64,000 bases of DNA from Myxococcales bacterium (GTDB taxonomy: Bacteria > Myxococcota_A > Polyangia > Palsa-1104 > JAEUJZ01): contig JAEUJZ010000092.1 of assembly GCA_016794505.1 (NCBI GenBank), positions 158,435-222,434 of the forward strand, read 5' to 3'. How positions within the stretch are numbered: position 1 is the first letter of the stretch; each line of letters opens with the position of its first letter. Shown here in pieces: positions 45,653 to 53,345 of this stretch. The translations under genes were made by a program, and so were the position numbers. The notes below the pieces were generated by a model. That model had not been told where the DNA came from. It saw only the letters and a list, made by a program, of their open reading frames with translations, and did not search any database.

Positions 45653-46764
45653 CGCCGACTCTCGGGCGCACCGACGGCTTCCAGAAACGCCCGCAGGCGC
45701 GATCCCAAGACCCGCGGCGCCTTTGCCAATTCAGCCGCAGTACGACAACCCGCAAGAAACGTGATCGCACGCACCGCCGTAATCACTTGTTCCAGATAGC
45801 GCACGGTGCCGTCATAGCCTCCGGCTTTGTACGCGCGCAGAACAGGCGCTGCGAGCCCACCGGCCCTGGCCCCCAAGGCCACGGCATGAGCCACATCGGT
45901 CCCGGTGCGCAAGCCACCCGTTGCCACGATCTGCAGACCCAGATCGGCGAGCATCGCCACCGATGCAGCGGTTGGAATGCCCCAGTCCCACAGCTCTTCG
46001 CCAAGCGCCCGCTCGTCCTTTTCAGCGCGCCGCGTCTCGACCCCGACCCACGAGGTACCGCCGGCTCCGCTTACGTCCACGGCGTCGATGCCGACGGCAC
46101 GAACGCTCTGCCCAACGCGGCGCGAGAGTCCGCAGCCTGTCTCTTTAACCACGATCGGCACACCCAGCTCGGCGTGCAGGCGACGCAGCGTATCCAGGCC
46201 GCTGCGAAAGTCGCGATCGCCGCCCGGCTGGATCAGCTCCATCGCAGGGTTTAGATGCACGCACAGAGCATCGGCACCGACCCCATCCACCAACGAACGA
46301 ACCTGTGCCGTGGTCATGTCGCGCGCTTGCACCAAGCCGATGTTTCCCAGCACCAGCGCAGTCGGCGCCACATCGCGCACAACAAAGGTCCGCGCGGTCT
46401 CGGGTCGCAGCCACATCGCCCGCTGCGAGCCCAAGCCAAAGCCCAGACCCAACTGTTCGGCGACGCGCGCAAGATCGCGGTTGATGTCCTGCGCCTCGTC
46501 GGTACCACCCGTCATCGCGCTGATCACGATGGGCGCCTTTAACACCTTGCCCAAAAGCGGCGTGCGCAGATCGACTTCATCGACATGACGGTCGGGAAGC
46601 GCATCGTGAATCAGCTGCAGATCGTCCAGCAGCGTGCCCTTGCCACGGAACTCGACCTCGCCCGATGCGCAGAGGTTGATGTGATCGGTCTTGCGCTGAC
46701 TGATCAGCGCCGTCTGTTCCGGCCGCGCGTCGGCCGATGAGGAGGATGCGTGCGAGGTCGTCAT
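45649..46764 (-). CDS. fni: type 2 isopentenyl-diphosphate isomerase (FMN)
   Basis: 371 residues; interconverts IPP and DMAPP using FMN and NADPH. Motifs: RKTDHINLC at the N-terminus, APIVISAMTGGTDEA, GLGSQRAM, LNPAMELIQPGGDRDF, VKETGCGLSRR, VDVSGAGGTSW and ATGGLRTGTDVAHAVALGA. First gene of the mevalonate operon; four genes follow with overlaps or a six-base gap. The ATG at 46764 has no obvious ribosome site; the longer upstream frame overlaps hpnC on the other strand. Confidence 0.93.
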   Translation of the reverse strand: MTTSHASSSSADARPEQTALISQRKTDHINLCASGEVEFRGKGTLLDDLQLIHDALPDRHVDEVDLRTPLLGKVLKAPIVISAMTGGTDEAQDINRDLARVAEQLGLGFGLGSQRAMWLRPETARTFVVRDVAPTALVLGNIGLVQARDMTTAQVRSLVDGVGADALCVHLNPAMELIQPGGDRDFRSGLDTLRRLHAELGVPIVVKETGCGLSRRVGQSVRAVGIDAVDVSGAGGTSWVGVETRRAEKDERALGEELWDWGIPTAASVAMLADLGLQIVATGGLRTGTDVAHAVALGARAGGLAAPVLRAYKAGGYDGTVRYLEQVITAVRAITFLAGCRTAAELAKAPRVLGSRLRAFLEAVGAPESRR

Positions 46765-47014
46765 TCGCAGGGGAGTCCGTTGGTTTGCCGATGTGTTTCG
46801 CGAGAAGCGGGCAACCTGTGTGCCACATTCCGCCGCCAGAAGAAATGGGGTCCGTGACCAAAGATCCCGAGGCGGCGGACAAAGATGCTGCGCCCTGGTC
46901 ATGGCACGCGCCTTGCCTAGATCTGCTGCAGACGTCGTTTTGTGGGCCGCAGCGTGCGAAGCCGCAAGCGATCGCAGCGCATCGCCACATTCCGCCACCC
47001 TTGGGAGCTCGGTC

Positions 47015-48169
47015 GTGATCCACAGTCGTTCCTTATTCACCCGCACCGTCGCAGCAAAGGACTCAGCCGTGGTGCCCGTCCTGTTTGCCCTGCAGCGGAT
47101 TCAGGCCCTGCGCGAAAAACCCACTGCGCGGAGCACGCTTCACGTCGATAAAGGCCCCCTTCACAGTGCGGCCAGCGGCACGTGGCAGCATCCACTTTCA
47201 CCCGCCCTGCCCGTGCTGGATGCCCAGCGCCGCGAGTACAGTGTGTCCGAGGCACACGCCTACTGCGAGCGCCTGCTGCGAGCACGCAGCGATTCGTTTG
47301 ATCTGCCGCTTGCGACCGCGCGTCTGCCGCGCTCGGTACAGCCGCATATCTTGGCCATCTATGCCTTCGTCCGCGCCGCAGATGACTTCGCGGACGAGCC
47401 GACGTACGCCGGACAGCGTCAATTCGCACTTCAGCAGTGGGAACATGAGCTATTTCGCACGTTCCACGGTGAGGCCAACCACCCGATCTTTGTCGCTCTG
47501 CGCGATACCATCGAGCGCTTCGATCTGCCGGTCACGCCGTTTTCGGATCTGCTTTCCGCGTTCCGCATGGAGCTATCACCGCCCCACTTCGCAACGTTCG
47601 ACGCGCTGCGCGTCTATTGTCGCCACCGCAGCGAGCCGCTTGGTCAGCTTGTGTTGCGCCTGTTCGGTTATGGCGATGTGCAGCGTCAGCGCTATGCGGC
47701 GGACATGGCGCTTTCGTTCCAACTGACCACGTTCTTGCAGGACCTGTCGCTCGATCTGCAGCGCGGCCGGCTGTACATCCCGCAAGAGGATCTGGAGCAC
47801 TTCGATCTGAAGTGCGAAGCCCTACAAGCGCTGCTAGGCGCCCGCGAAGACAGCCCGAGTACACGCGATGCAGCGACGGTGCGATCCTTCCGCGAGCTTC
47901 TGCGCTTTCAGACCGCGCGAGCGCGATCGTTTTATGAGCGCGGTCGTCCGCTGCTCGGCCGCATCGAAAACGATCTGGGCATTGAGCTCTCACTTACCTT
48001 CCAAAGTGGCCTGGCCTTGCTCGACAAGATCGACGCTCTGGGCGACGGGCTGCTGCGCACACGTCCCACCTTGGGCAAAGCCGAAAGAGCCCGTGTTGCC
48101 GCGCGAGCACTCGGCACACGCATGCCACGGATCTTGCGCCGCCCCAAGCCGCGCGATGCCGGTGGCTAG
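47015..48169 (+). CDS. hpnC: HpnC-type squalene-synthesis protein
   Basis: About 384 residues from the proposed GTG (GGGAG seven bases upstream). The homologous part starts near residue 80 with SDSFDLPLATARLPRSVQPHILAIYAFVRAADDFADE, carrying the first aspartate-rich motif in the HpnC form, and includes LSAFRMELS, YCRHRSEPLGQLVLRLF and the second motif FLQDLSLDLQRGRLYIP. HpnC converts hydroxysqualene/presqualene-type intermediates in the HpnCDE route to squalene. The first 75 residues lack homology, so a later start is possible. Divergent from the mevalonate operon. Confidence 0.85.
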   Translation: MIHSRSLFTRTVAAKDSAVVPVLFALQRIQALREKPTARSTLHVDKGPLHSAASGTWQHPLSPALPVLDAQRREYSVSEAHAYCERLLRARSDSFDLPLATARLPRSVQPHILAIYAFVRAADDFADEPTYAGQRQFALQQWEHELFRTFHGEANHPIFVALRDTIERFDLPVTPFSDLLSAFRMELSPPHFATFDALRVYCRHRSEPLGQLVLRLFGYGDVQRQRYAADMALSFQLTTFLQDLSLDLQRGRLYIPQEDLEHFDLKCEALQALLGAREDSPSTRDAATVRSFRELLRFQTARARSFYERGRPLLGRIENDLGIELSLTFQSGLALLDKIDALGDGLLRTRPTLGKAERARVAARALGTRMPRILRRPKPRDAGG

Positions 48170-48241
48170 CGCATCTTTTCGGCCTTTCCGTCGAGAAAAA
48201 ATCCCCTGGACCCCGTGCCCTGGACCCGACGCCATGAACGA

Positions 48242-48247
48242 TACAAT
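48242..48247 (+). promoter_or_regulatory. -10-like box TACAAT in the hpnC-hpnD gap
   Basis: TACAAT followed by 7 bases and GTG at 48255, in frame with hpnD. It would give hpnD its own leaderless transcript. Confidence 0.38.
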
Positions 48248-48254
48248 GGGCAGC

Positions 48255-49130
48255 GTGCCCGTCTCTTCTGCGATCACTGAGCGCAGCCAGACCAGCTTTC
48301 GCTACGCGTTCTTCTTCCTCTCTCCCGAGCGGCGGGCGGCGCTCGACGCGGTCTATGCCTATTGCCGCTTGATCGATGACATCGTCGATGGCGAAGATGC
48401 CGTCGAGGTCAAGGCTCAGAACCTGCGCGCGTGGCGCGATGCCCTGCCGCGAATTTTCGATCGCGCAAGCGGCCCGGCCCCGATCGTCGATCTACACCCT
48501 GTGGCGCGTGAGCTTCAGCAAGCGCAGCGACGGTTTGGCATCCGCTATGAAGACGCGCTCGCAGTGCTCGTGGGCTGTGAAACGGATCTGCACAAGCGCC
48601 GCTACGCGACCTGGGAAGAGACCTATGACTACTGCTTCCATGTCGCCTCATCCGTCGGGCTGATGTGCATCGAGCTCTTCGGCTGCGTCGATCCGCGCTC
48701 GCGCGATTACGCCATCCACTTGGGACGCGCGCTGCAGCTAACCAACATCTTGCGCGACATTCGCGAAGACGCAGCCCGCGACCGCATCTATCTGCCGCAA
48801 GAAGCGATTTCGCAGTTCGGTGTGCGCGAAGCGGATCTGCTTGCGAACGGCGATCTGACGCCGGACGTGCGACCGGCCACGCAAAAGCTGCTGGCCAGTG
48901 TGGCGCGACGCGCCCGCGAGGAATTTCGCCTGGCCCGTGAAGCCAAGCCCGCCCGCGATCGTCGCGCGCTGGTGCCAGCCGAGATCATGGGCGCTGTCTA
49001 TACCGCGATCCTTGGCGAGTGCGAGCGACGCGGAGTCGACGTCCTGCGACCGGATCGGCGCATCAAGCTATCGACCACGCGCAAAGCCACGGCAGCCCTG
49101 GGTGGCCTGCTGGGCAGCCTGGTCGCGTAG
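48255..49130 (+). CDS. hpnD: presqualene diphosphate synthase-like (HpnD) prenyltransferase
   Basis: 291 residues from GTG at 48255, or 298 from ATG at 48234. Squalene/phytoene synthase fold with SFRYAFFFLSPERRAALDAVYAYCRLIDDIVDGEDA (first Asp-rich motif), YCFHVASSVGLMCIELFG and the second motif LGRALQLTNILRDIREDAARDRIYLP. The position next to hpnC and the DDIVD form favour HpnD, which condenses two farnesyl diphosphates; phytoene synthase (CrtB) is the alternative. No hpnE-type oxidoreductase follows. Confidence 0.82.
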   Translation: MPVSSAITERSQTSFRYAFFFLSPERRAALDAVYAYCRLIDDIVDGEDAVEVKAQNLRAWRDALPRIFDRASGPAPIVDLHPVARELQQAQRRFGIRYEDALAVLVGCETDLHKRRYATWEETYDYCFHVASSVGLMCIELFGCVDPRSRDYAIHLGRALQLTNILRDIREDAARDRIYLPQEAISQFGVREADLLANGDLTPDVRPATQKLLASVARRAREEFRLAREAKPARDRRALVPAEIMGAVYTAILGECERRGVDVLRPDRRIKLSTTRKATAALGGLLGSLVA

Positions 49131-49162
49131 CGAGCACACCGCATCACACCCCCGTCTTCTGT

Positions 49163-50794
49163 TCACAGCGCCCGCATGCCGGGAGCCTCGCGCCCCGTCG
49201 CCGTGACGTATTCGCCATAGGTCCCGCCATATACCCGCGGCCCCGCAGCCGACAGCTCAAGCACGCGCGTCGCGATGGCGCGCAAGAACGCGCGGTCGTG
49301 TGAAACGAAGATCAGCGTCCCTTCGTACGGTGCCAAGGCCCGCACCAGCGCACGCTTGGTCGCCAAGTCCAAGTGGTTGGTTGGCTCGTCGAGAACCAGC
49401 AGGTTCGGAGCATCGAACAGGAGCTTGGCCAAGACCAAGCGCGCTCGCTCGCCACCGGACAGGACCCGCACTGGCTTTTCGACATCGTCCCCGAAAAAGC
49501 CAAAGCCACCCGCCAAGTTGCGCAGCACACCGATGCCTGCGGTGGGCGCATGAGCCTGCAACTCAGACAGCACGGTCCCGTCGCTGTCAAGCTGTTCCAT
49601 CTGGTGCTGCGCGAAGTACCCAAGCTGCACCGCGGCACCGATCGCAACGTCGCCCTGATCCGGCGCGAGCACCCCTGCGATCATCTTGAGCAGCGTTGTC
49701 TTGCCCGCGCCGTTTTCGCCCATCACGGCCCAGCGCTCGCCGCGCCGCACCAACAGATCCAGCCCGGCATGCACCACGCGCGAGCCATACGCCTTGCGCA
49801 GCCCCTGCACGCGCACAACGTCCTCTCCGGATCGCGCCGGGCGGCGAAACTCAAAGTCCTTCTCGACGATGCGGCGCGGCTCGGCGAGACGCTCGATCTT
49901 GTCGAGCTTCTTCACGCGGCTCTGCACCTGCGCCGCCTTGGCGGCTTGGGCGCGGAAGCGCTCAATGAAGCGCAGCTCTTTGGCCAGCATCGCCTGTTGT
50001 CGCTGGTATTCCGCTTCGCGCCGCGCTGCATCCAGCTGTCGCGCCTGCTCATAAAAGTCATAGTTGCCCGAGTACGAACGCACCTGTCCGCCATCGATCT
50101 CGACGATCTTCTTGACGACGCGGTTCATGACCTCGCGATCGTGGCTGGTCATGATCACCGCGCCGGGATAGTCGCGCAGAAAGCCTTCCAGCCACAGGAT
50201 CGATTCGATGTCCAAGTAGTTGGTCGGCTCGTCGAGCAAGAGCACGTCCGGCTTCTGCAGGAGAATCCGCGCCAAGGCCACGCGCATCTTCCACCCACCC
50301 GAGAGATTGCCGACATCCGCAGCCACTTGCTCGGGCGAAAGGCCCAGGCCAGCCAGGATCGTCTGCGCGCGTGCTTCGACGTCATAGCCACCCAGCTCCT
50401 GAAAGCGCGCCTGCACCTCGCCATAGCGCGTCACCGCGGCATCGAGCGCATCGGGATCATCGCCCAGCTCGCCGGCCATCTGCGCTTCCAAGGCCTTCAT
50501 CTCGTCACCAAGCGCGGCCACTTCGCCCGAGCCCGCGATCGTCTCGGAAAGCACGCTGCGCCCACGCAGGCCTGAGATGTCTTGGTTGAAATAGCCGATG
50601 CTGAGACGCCGCGGCCGCTCGACGCTGCCTTCATCGGCGGTCTCTTGCCCCATGATCAGGCGGAACAGCGTGGTCTTGCCCGCGCCGTTGGGGCCGACCA
50701 GGCCAATCTTTTCACCGGGGTTGATCTGGAACGAGGCATCGACGAACAACACCTGTCCGCCGTACTGCTTGGTGACGTTGCTTAGCGCGATCAT
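49163..50794 (-). CDS. ABC-F family ATPase
   Basis: 543 residues with two ATP-binding cassettes and no membrane segment. Cassette 1: GPNGAGKTT, LSGGWKMRVALARILL, LLLDEPTNYLDIES. Cassette 2: GENGAGKTT, LSGGERARLVLAKLL, LVLDEPTNHLDLATKRA. The charged linker between them (about residues 230-300) contains the coiled-coil typical of ABC-F proteins (Uup/EttA/YbiT group) that act on ribosomes. It is not close enough to any named subfamily to give a symbol. Convergent with hpnD. Confidence 0.92.
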   Translation of the reverse strand: MIALSNVTKQYGGQVLFVDASFQINPGEKIGLVGPNGAGKTTLFRLIMGQETADEGSVERPRRLSIGYFNQDISGLRGRSVLSETIAGSGEVAALGDEMKALEAQMAGELGDDPDALDAAVTRYGEVQARFQELGGYDVEARAQTILAGLGLSPEQVAADVGNLSGGWKMRVALARILLQKPDVLLLDEPTNYLDIESILWLEGFLRDYPGAVIMTSHDREVMNRVVKKIVEIDGGQVRSYSGNYDFYEQARQLDAARREAEYQRQQAMLAKELRFIERFRAQAAKAAQVQSRVKKLDKIERLAEPRRIVEKDFEFRRPARSGEDVVRVQGLRKAYGSRVVHAGLDLLVRRGERWAVMGENGAGKTTLLKMIAGVLAPDQGDVAIGAAVQLGYFAQHQMEQLDSDGTVLSELQAHAPTAGIGVLRNLAGGFGFFGDDVEKPVRVLSGGERARLVLAKLLFDAPNLLVLDEPTNHLDLATKRALVRALAPYEGTLIFVSHDRAFLRAIATRVLELSAAGPRVYGGTYGEYVTATGREAPGMRAL

Positions 50795-51039
50795 GAAAGG
50801 GCTCTCTTGCCAAAGCAGCAGGCGGCATCCATCGTGGTCCGCACCACCGCGGCGCGCATGATGCCAAAGAGCCACGCCCCTGTGTGCATTTCGGCACGCC
50901 TCGCCGCGTTCCACAGTCCACGCCGCGCCAGAGCGCCGGATCGCAGCGCTACGACGCGGCGGCGCTCGGCCCAGACTAGCGACGGGCGCAGTCGCCTGTG
51001 GCGTCGAGCCATGGCGCAGTGGTACACCGCAGTCTTCCG
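50795..51039. other. 245-bp divergent intergenic region
   Basis: Between the ABC-F gene and the permease gene. A TACACC 11 bases before the permease ATG is a weak -10 candidate. Nothing else recognised. Confidence 0.4.
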
Positions 51040-52449
51040 ATGTCTTCTCAGCTTGGCCTTCCCCCTGCCCTATCCTCGTCGACGACCGCAGCATCCAGTG
51101 CGCCGCCGGCTCAGCTCAAGCGCGTGCTGCGTCCCCTGCACCTGTGGGGCATCGCGGTCGGCTTGGTGATAAGCGGCGATTACTTTGGCTGGAACCTCGG
51201 CCTCGGACAGGCCGGTCCGCTGGGCCTGCTCATCGCGGTGCTGCTGGTCACGGTGATGTATGTCTGCTTCATCTTCAGCTACACCGAGCTCTCGACGGCG
51301 ATCCCACACAGCGGCGGGCCCTATGCCTATGCACGAGCCGCGCTGGGGCCAGCGGCTGGACTTATCGCCGGAGTGGCCACGCTGATCGAGTTCGTGTTCG
51401 CACCGCCGGCCATCGCGCTGTCCATTGGCAGCTATGTGCAGTTTCGCGTGCCGTGGATGCCTGTCAAAGCCGTGGCGACGCTGACCTTCCTCGCCTTTGC
51501 CGCGCTCAACTGCTGGGGCGTCGAGCTCGCCGCGCGCTTTGAGCTCTTCGTGACCGCGCTCGCTGTCTTTGAACTGGGTCTGTTTTTCGCGATCACCGGC
51601 CCGCACGTCGAGACCGCTCGCATCTTCGCTGCGCCGTATCTGCCGTTTGGCACGCGCGGCATCTTCCTTGCGCTGCCGTTTGCCATCTGGTTTTACCTGG
51701 CGCTCGAAGGCGTCGCGATGTCCGCCGAAGAAGTGGTCGATCCCAAGCGCGATATCCCCAAGGGCTATACCGCGGGCCTGGTGACGCTGGTCGTGTTGGC
51801 GCTAGGGACGCTGGTCTGTACGACCGGCGTGACGCCCTGGCGCGAGCTTCTGCAAGATGACTCGCCTCTGCCGCGGGCGCTGTCGCGCGTGCTGTCGCCG
51901 GGCCATCCCCTGACGCACATGATGGTCTATATCGGCTTGTTCGGACTGCTCGCTAGCTTCCACGGCATCATGATGGGCTATTCGCGACAGGTGTTTGCGC
52001 TTGCCCGCGCCGGATACCTGCCGCCGTTTATGGCCCGGCTGCACCCCACCCGGCGCACACCGATCTGGGCCGTCATCCTGCCGGGACTTGTCGGCTTGGC
52101 GGTGGTCTGGGTGGGCGATACCAACCAGGCGATTACACTGGCCGCCGTCGGAGCAACGCTGCTTTACGTGGTGTCGATGATCTCGCTGTTCGTGCTGCGC
52201 CGTCGCGCCCCGGATCTGGAGCGGCCCTTTCGCGCGCCGTTCTATCCCGTCTTTCCCGTCATCGCGCTCGCCTTGGCGATCGTCTGCTTGGGTGCCGTGC
52301 TGTGGAGCGCCCCCCACCTTTCCGCCGTATGCGCGGGCCTGTTTGCGCTGGCCGCGCTGTACTATCGAGCCGTGGCCCATCGCCGCGTTGCCAGCCATGC
52401 CGAAGACCTCGCATCGCCACCGCTCGCAGAGCCCCTGCGTCATGCATAG
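51040..52449 (+). CDS. APC-superfamily permease, ethanolamine permease-like
   Basis: 469-residue amino acid/amine permease with about twelve membrane helices. The start HLWGIAVGLVISGDYFGWNLGLGQAGPLG closely follows the ethanolamine permease (Eat) pattern, and FSYTELSTAIPHSGGPYAYARAALGP is the APC consensus. Imports a small amine or amino acid; ethanolamine is an inference since no ethanolamine ammonia-lyase genes are near. It overlaps the next gene by eight bases. ATG 51040 has no ribosome site. Confidence 0.87.
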   Translation: MSSQLGLPPALSSSTTAASSAPPAQLKRVLRPLHLWGIAVGLVISGDYFGWNLGLGQAGPLGLLIAVLLVTVMYVCFIFSYTELSTAIPHSGGPYAYARAALGPAAGLIAGVATLIEFVFAPPAIALSIGSYVQFRVPWMPVKAVATLTFLAFAALNCWGVELAARFELFVTALAVFELGLFFAITGPHVETARIFAAPYLPFGTRGIFLALPFAIWFYLALEGVAMSAEEVVDPKRDIPKGYTAGLVTLVVLALGTLVCTTGVTPWRELLQDDSPLPRALSRVLSPGHPLTHMMVYIGLFGLLASFHGIMMGYSRQVFALARAGYLPPFMARLHPTRRTPIWAVILPGLVGLAVVWVGDTNQAITLAAVGATLLYVVSMISLFVLRRRAPDLERPFRAPFYPVFPVIALALAIVCLGAVLWSAPHLSAVCAGLFALAALYYRAVAHRRVASHAEDLASPPLAEPLRHA

Positions 52450-53191
52450 ACCGCTTCCCATCCTGCTTTTGGGCTGCGTGCTCGCGACAAGCGGCTGCCC
52501 GTCTGCCAAGGACCGGGATCCGCTGAGCACCGCCTTGCGCTATCTCGATGCCGCGTCCGCAGGCGACGTCGAGACCTGTTTCAGCCTGCTCAGCGAAGAG
52601 GCGCAGCGACGCTGCGATCGCGCCTGCCTGGCCAACATCCTCGACCGTCAGCGCGCCGAGTTTCGTGCCGCCCGCGATGAGCTTCGCGAGAGCCTCGCGG
52701 GAAAAAACGCGCCGGGCAACGTCGTTCAGAGCCACCGCGCCAGCCTGCGCCTGCGCGACGGCAGCGAGCTTCAGCTGGTGCAGCCAGCGACGTCGCTGCC
52801 CAGCGCGACCCACGGCACGCCGCCGGACACGGGCTATCGCTTCGCACACAGCCCGCTTGCCTTTTATCCCCAGGACACCCCCGAGCGGGCCCTGCGATCG
52901 TTTCTGCTGGCCATCGAGCGTCGACGCTGGGATGTGCTGCTTTCGTTCATGCCACGCTCACTCGCCCAGCCCGCGCAAGGGCCGCCGTATACCGCCGATC
53001 AGCTACGCCAACGCTTCGAAGGACCCGCGCAAAAAGACATCGCGCGTCAGCTCACCGCGCTGCGTCAGCACCTTGGCGATGCCGTTCAGATCTCGGACAA
53101 CGGCACTGAAGCCAAGCTAACCGTCGGTGATAACAAAGAAGTTCGGCTGCTATATGAAGACGAAGCCTGGCGCATCACCCAGCTCGAATAG
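52442..53191 (+). CDS. hypothetical lipoprotein, paralogue of the one at 37114
   Basis: 249 residues. Lipobox signal PILLLGCVLATSGC with cysteine at residue 19. Two helical-plus-beta modules (ALRYLDAASAGDVETCFSLLSEEAQ; ALRSFLLAIERRRWDVLLSFMPRSL) and a last strand RLLYEDEAWRITQLE repeat the plan of the 37114 protein. ATG at 52442 lies inside the permease gene, so the pair is co-translated. Function unknown. Confidence 0.75.
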   Translation: MHRPLPILLLGCVLATSGCPSAKDRDPLSTALRYLDAASAGDVETCFSLLSEEAQRRCDRACLANILDRQRAEFRAARDELRESLAGKNAPGNVVQSHRASLRLRDGSELQLVQPATSLPSATHGTPPDTGYRFAHSPLAFYPQDTPERALRSFLLAIERRRWDVLLSFMPRSLAQPAQGPPYTADQLRQRFEGPAQKDIARQLTALRQHLGDAVQISDNGTEAKLTVGDNKEVRLLYEDEAWRITQLE

Positions 53192-53345
53192 CACCGCGAT
53201 CTCGAAGTTTGTTGGAATAACGGGAAGTAATCACTGAAACAAAGCATAAACTATTTGCGAAAATAACAGCCAACACAATAAATCGAATTAAAATTATATT
53301 ATTATCTATTTTGAATTATTGGCTAATTACTCCATCACCCTTTTA
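53192..53345. other. AT-rich island between convergent genes
   Basis: The 120 bases at 53221-53340 hold only 35 G/C, against roughly two thirds in the surroundings. No ORF, no hairpin with a T run. It may serve as a transcription-stop zone for both flanking genes or be a remnant of inserted DNA. Confidence 0.6.

Noticed and set aside
47015..49130. The two squalene/phytoene synthase genes as carotenoid crtB duplicates
   Set aside because: The tandem order and the DDFAD/DDIVD motif forms fit HpnC plus HpnD better, and no carotenoid desaturase or cyclase is adjacent. Not fully excluded.
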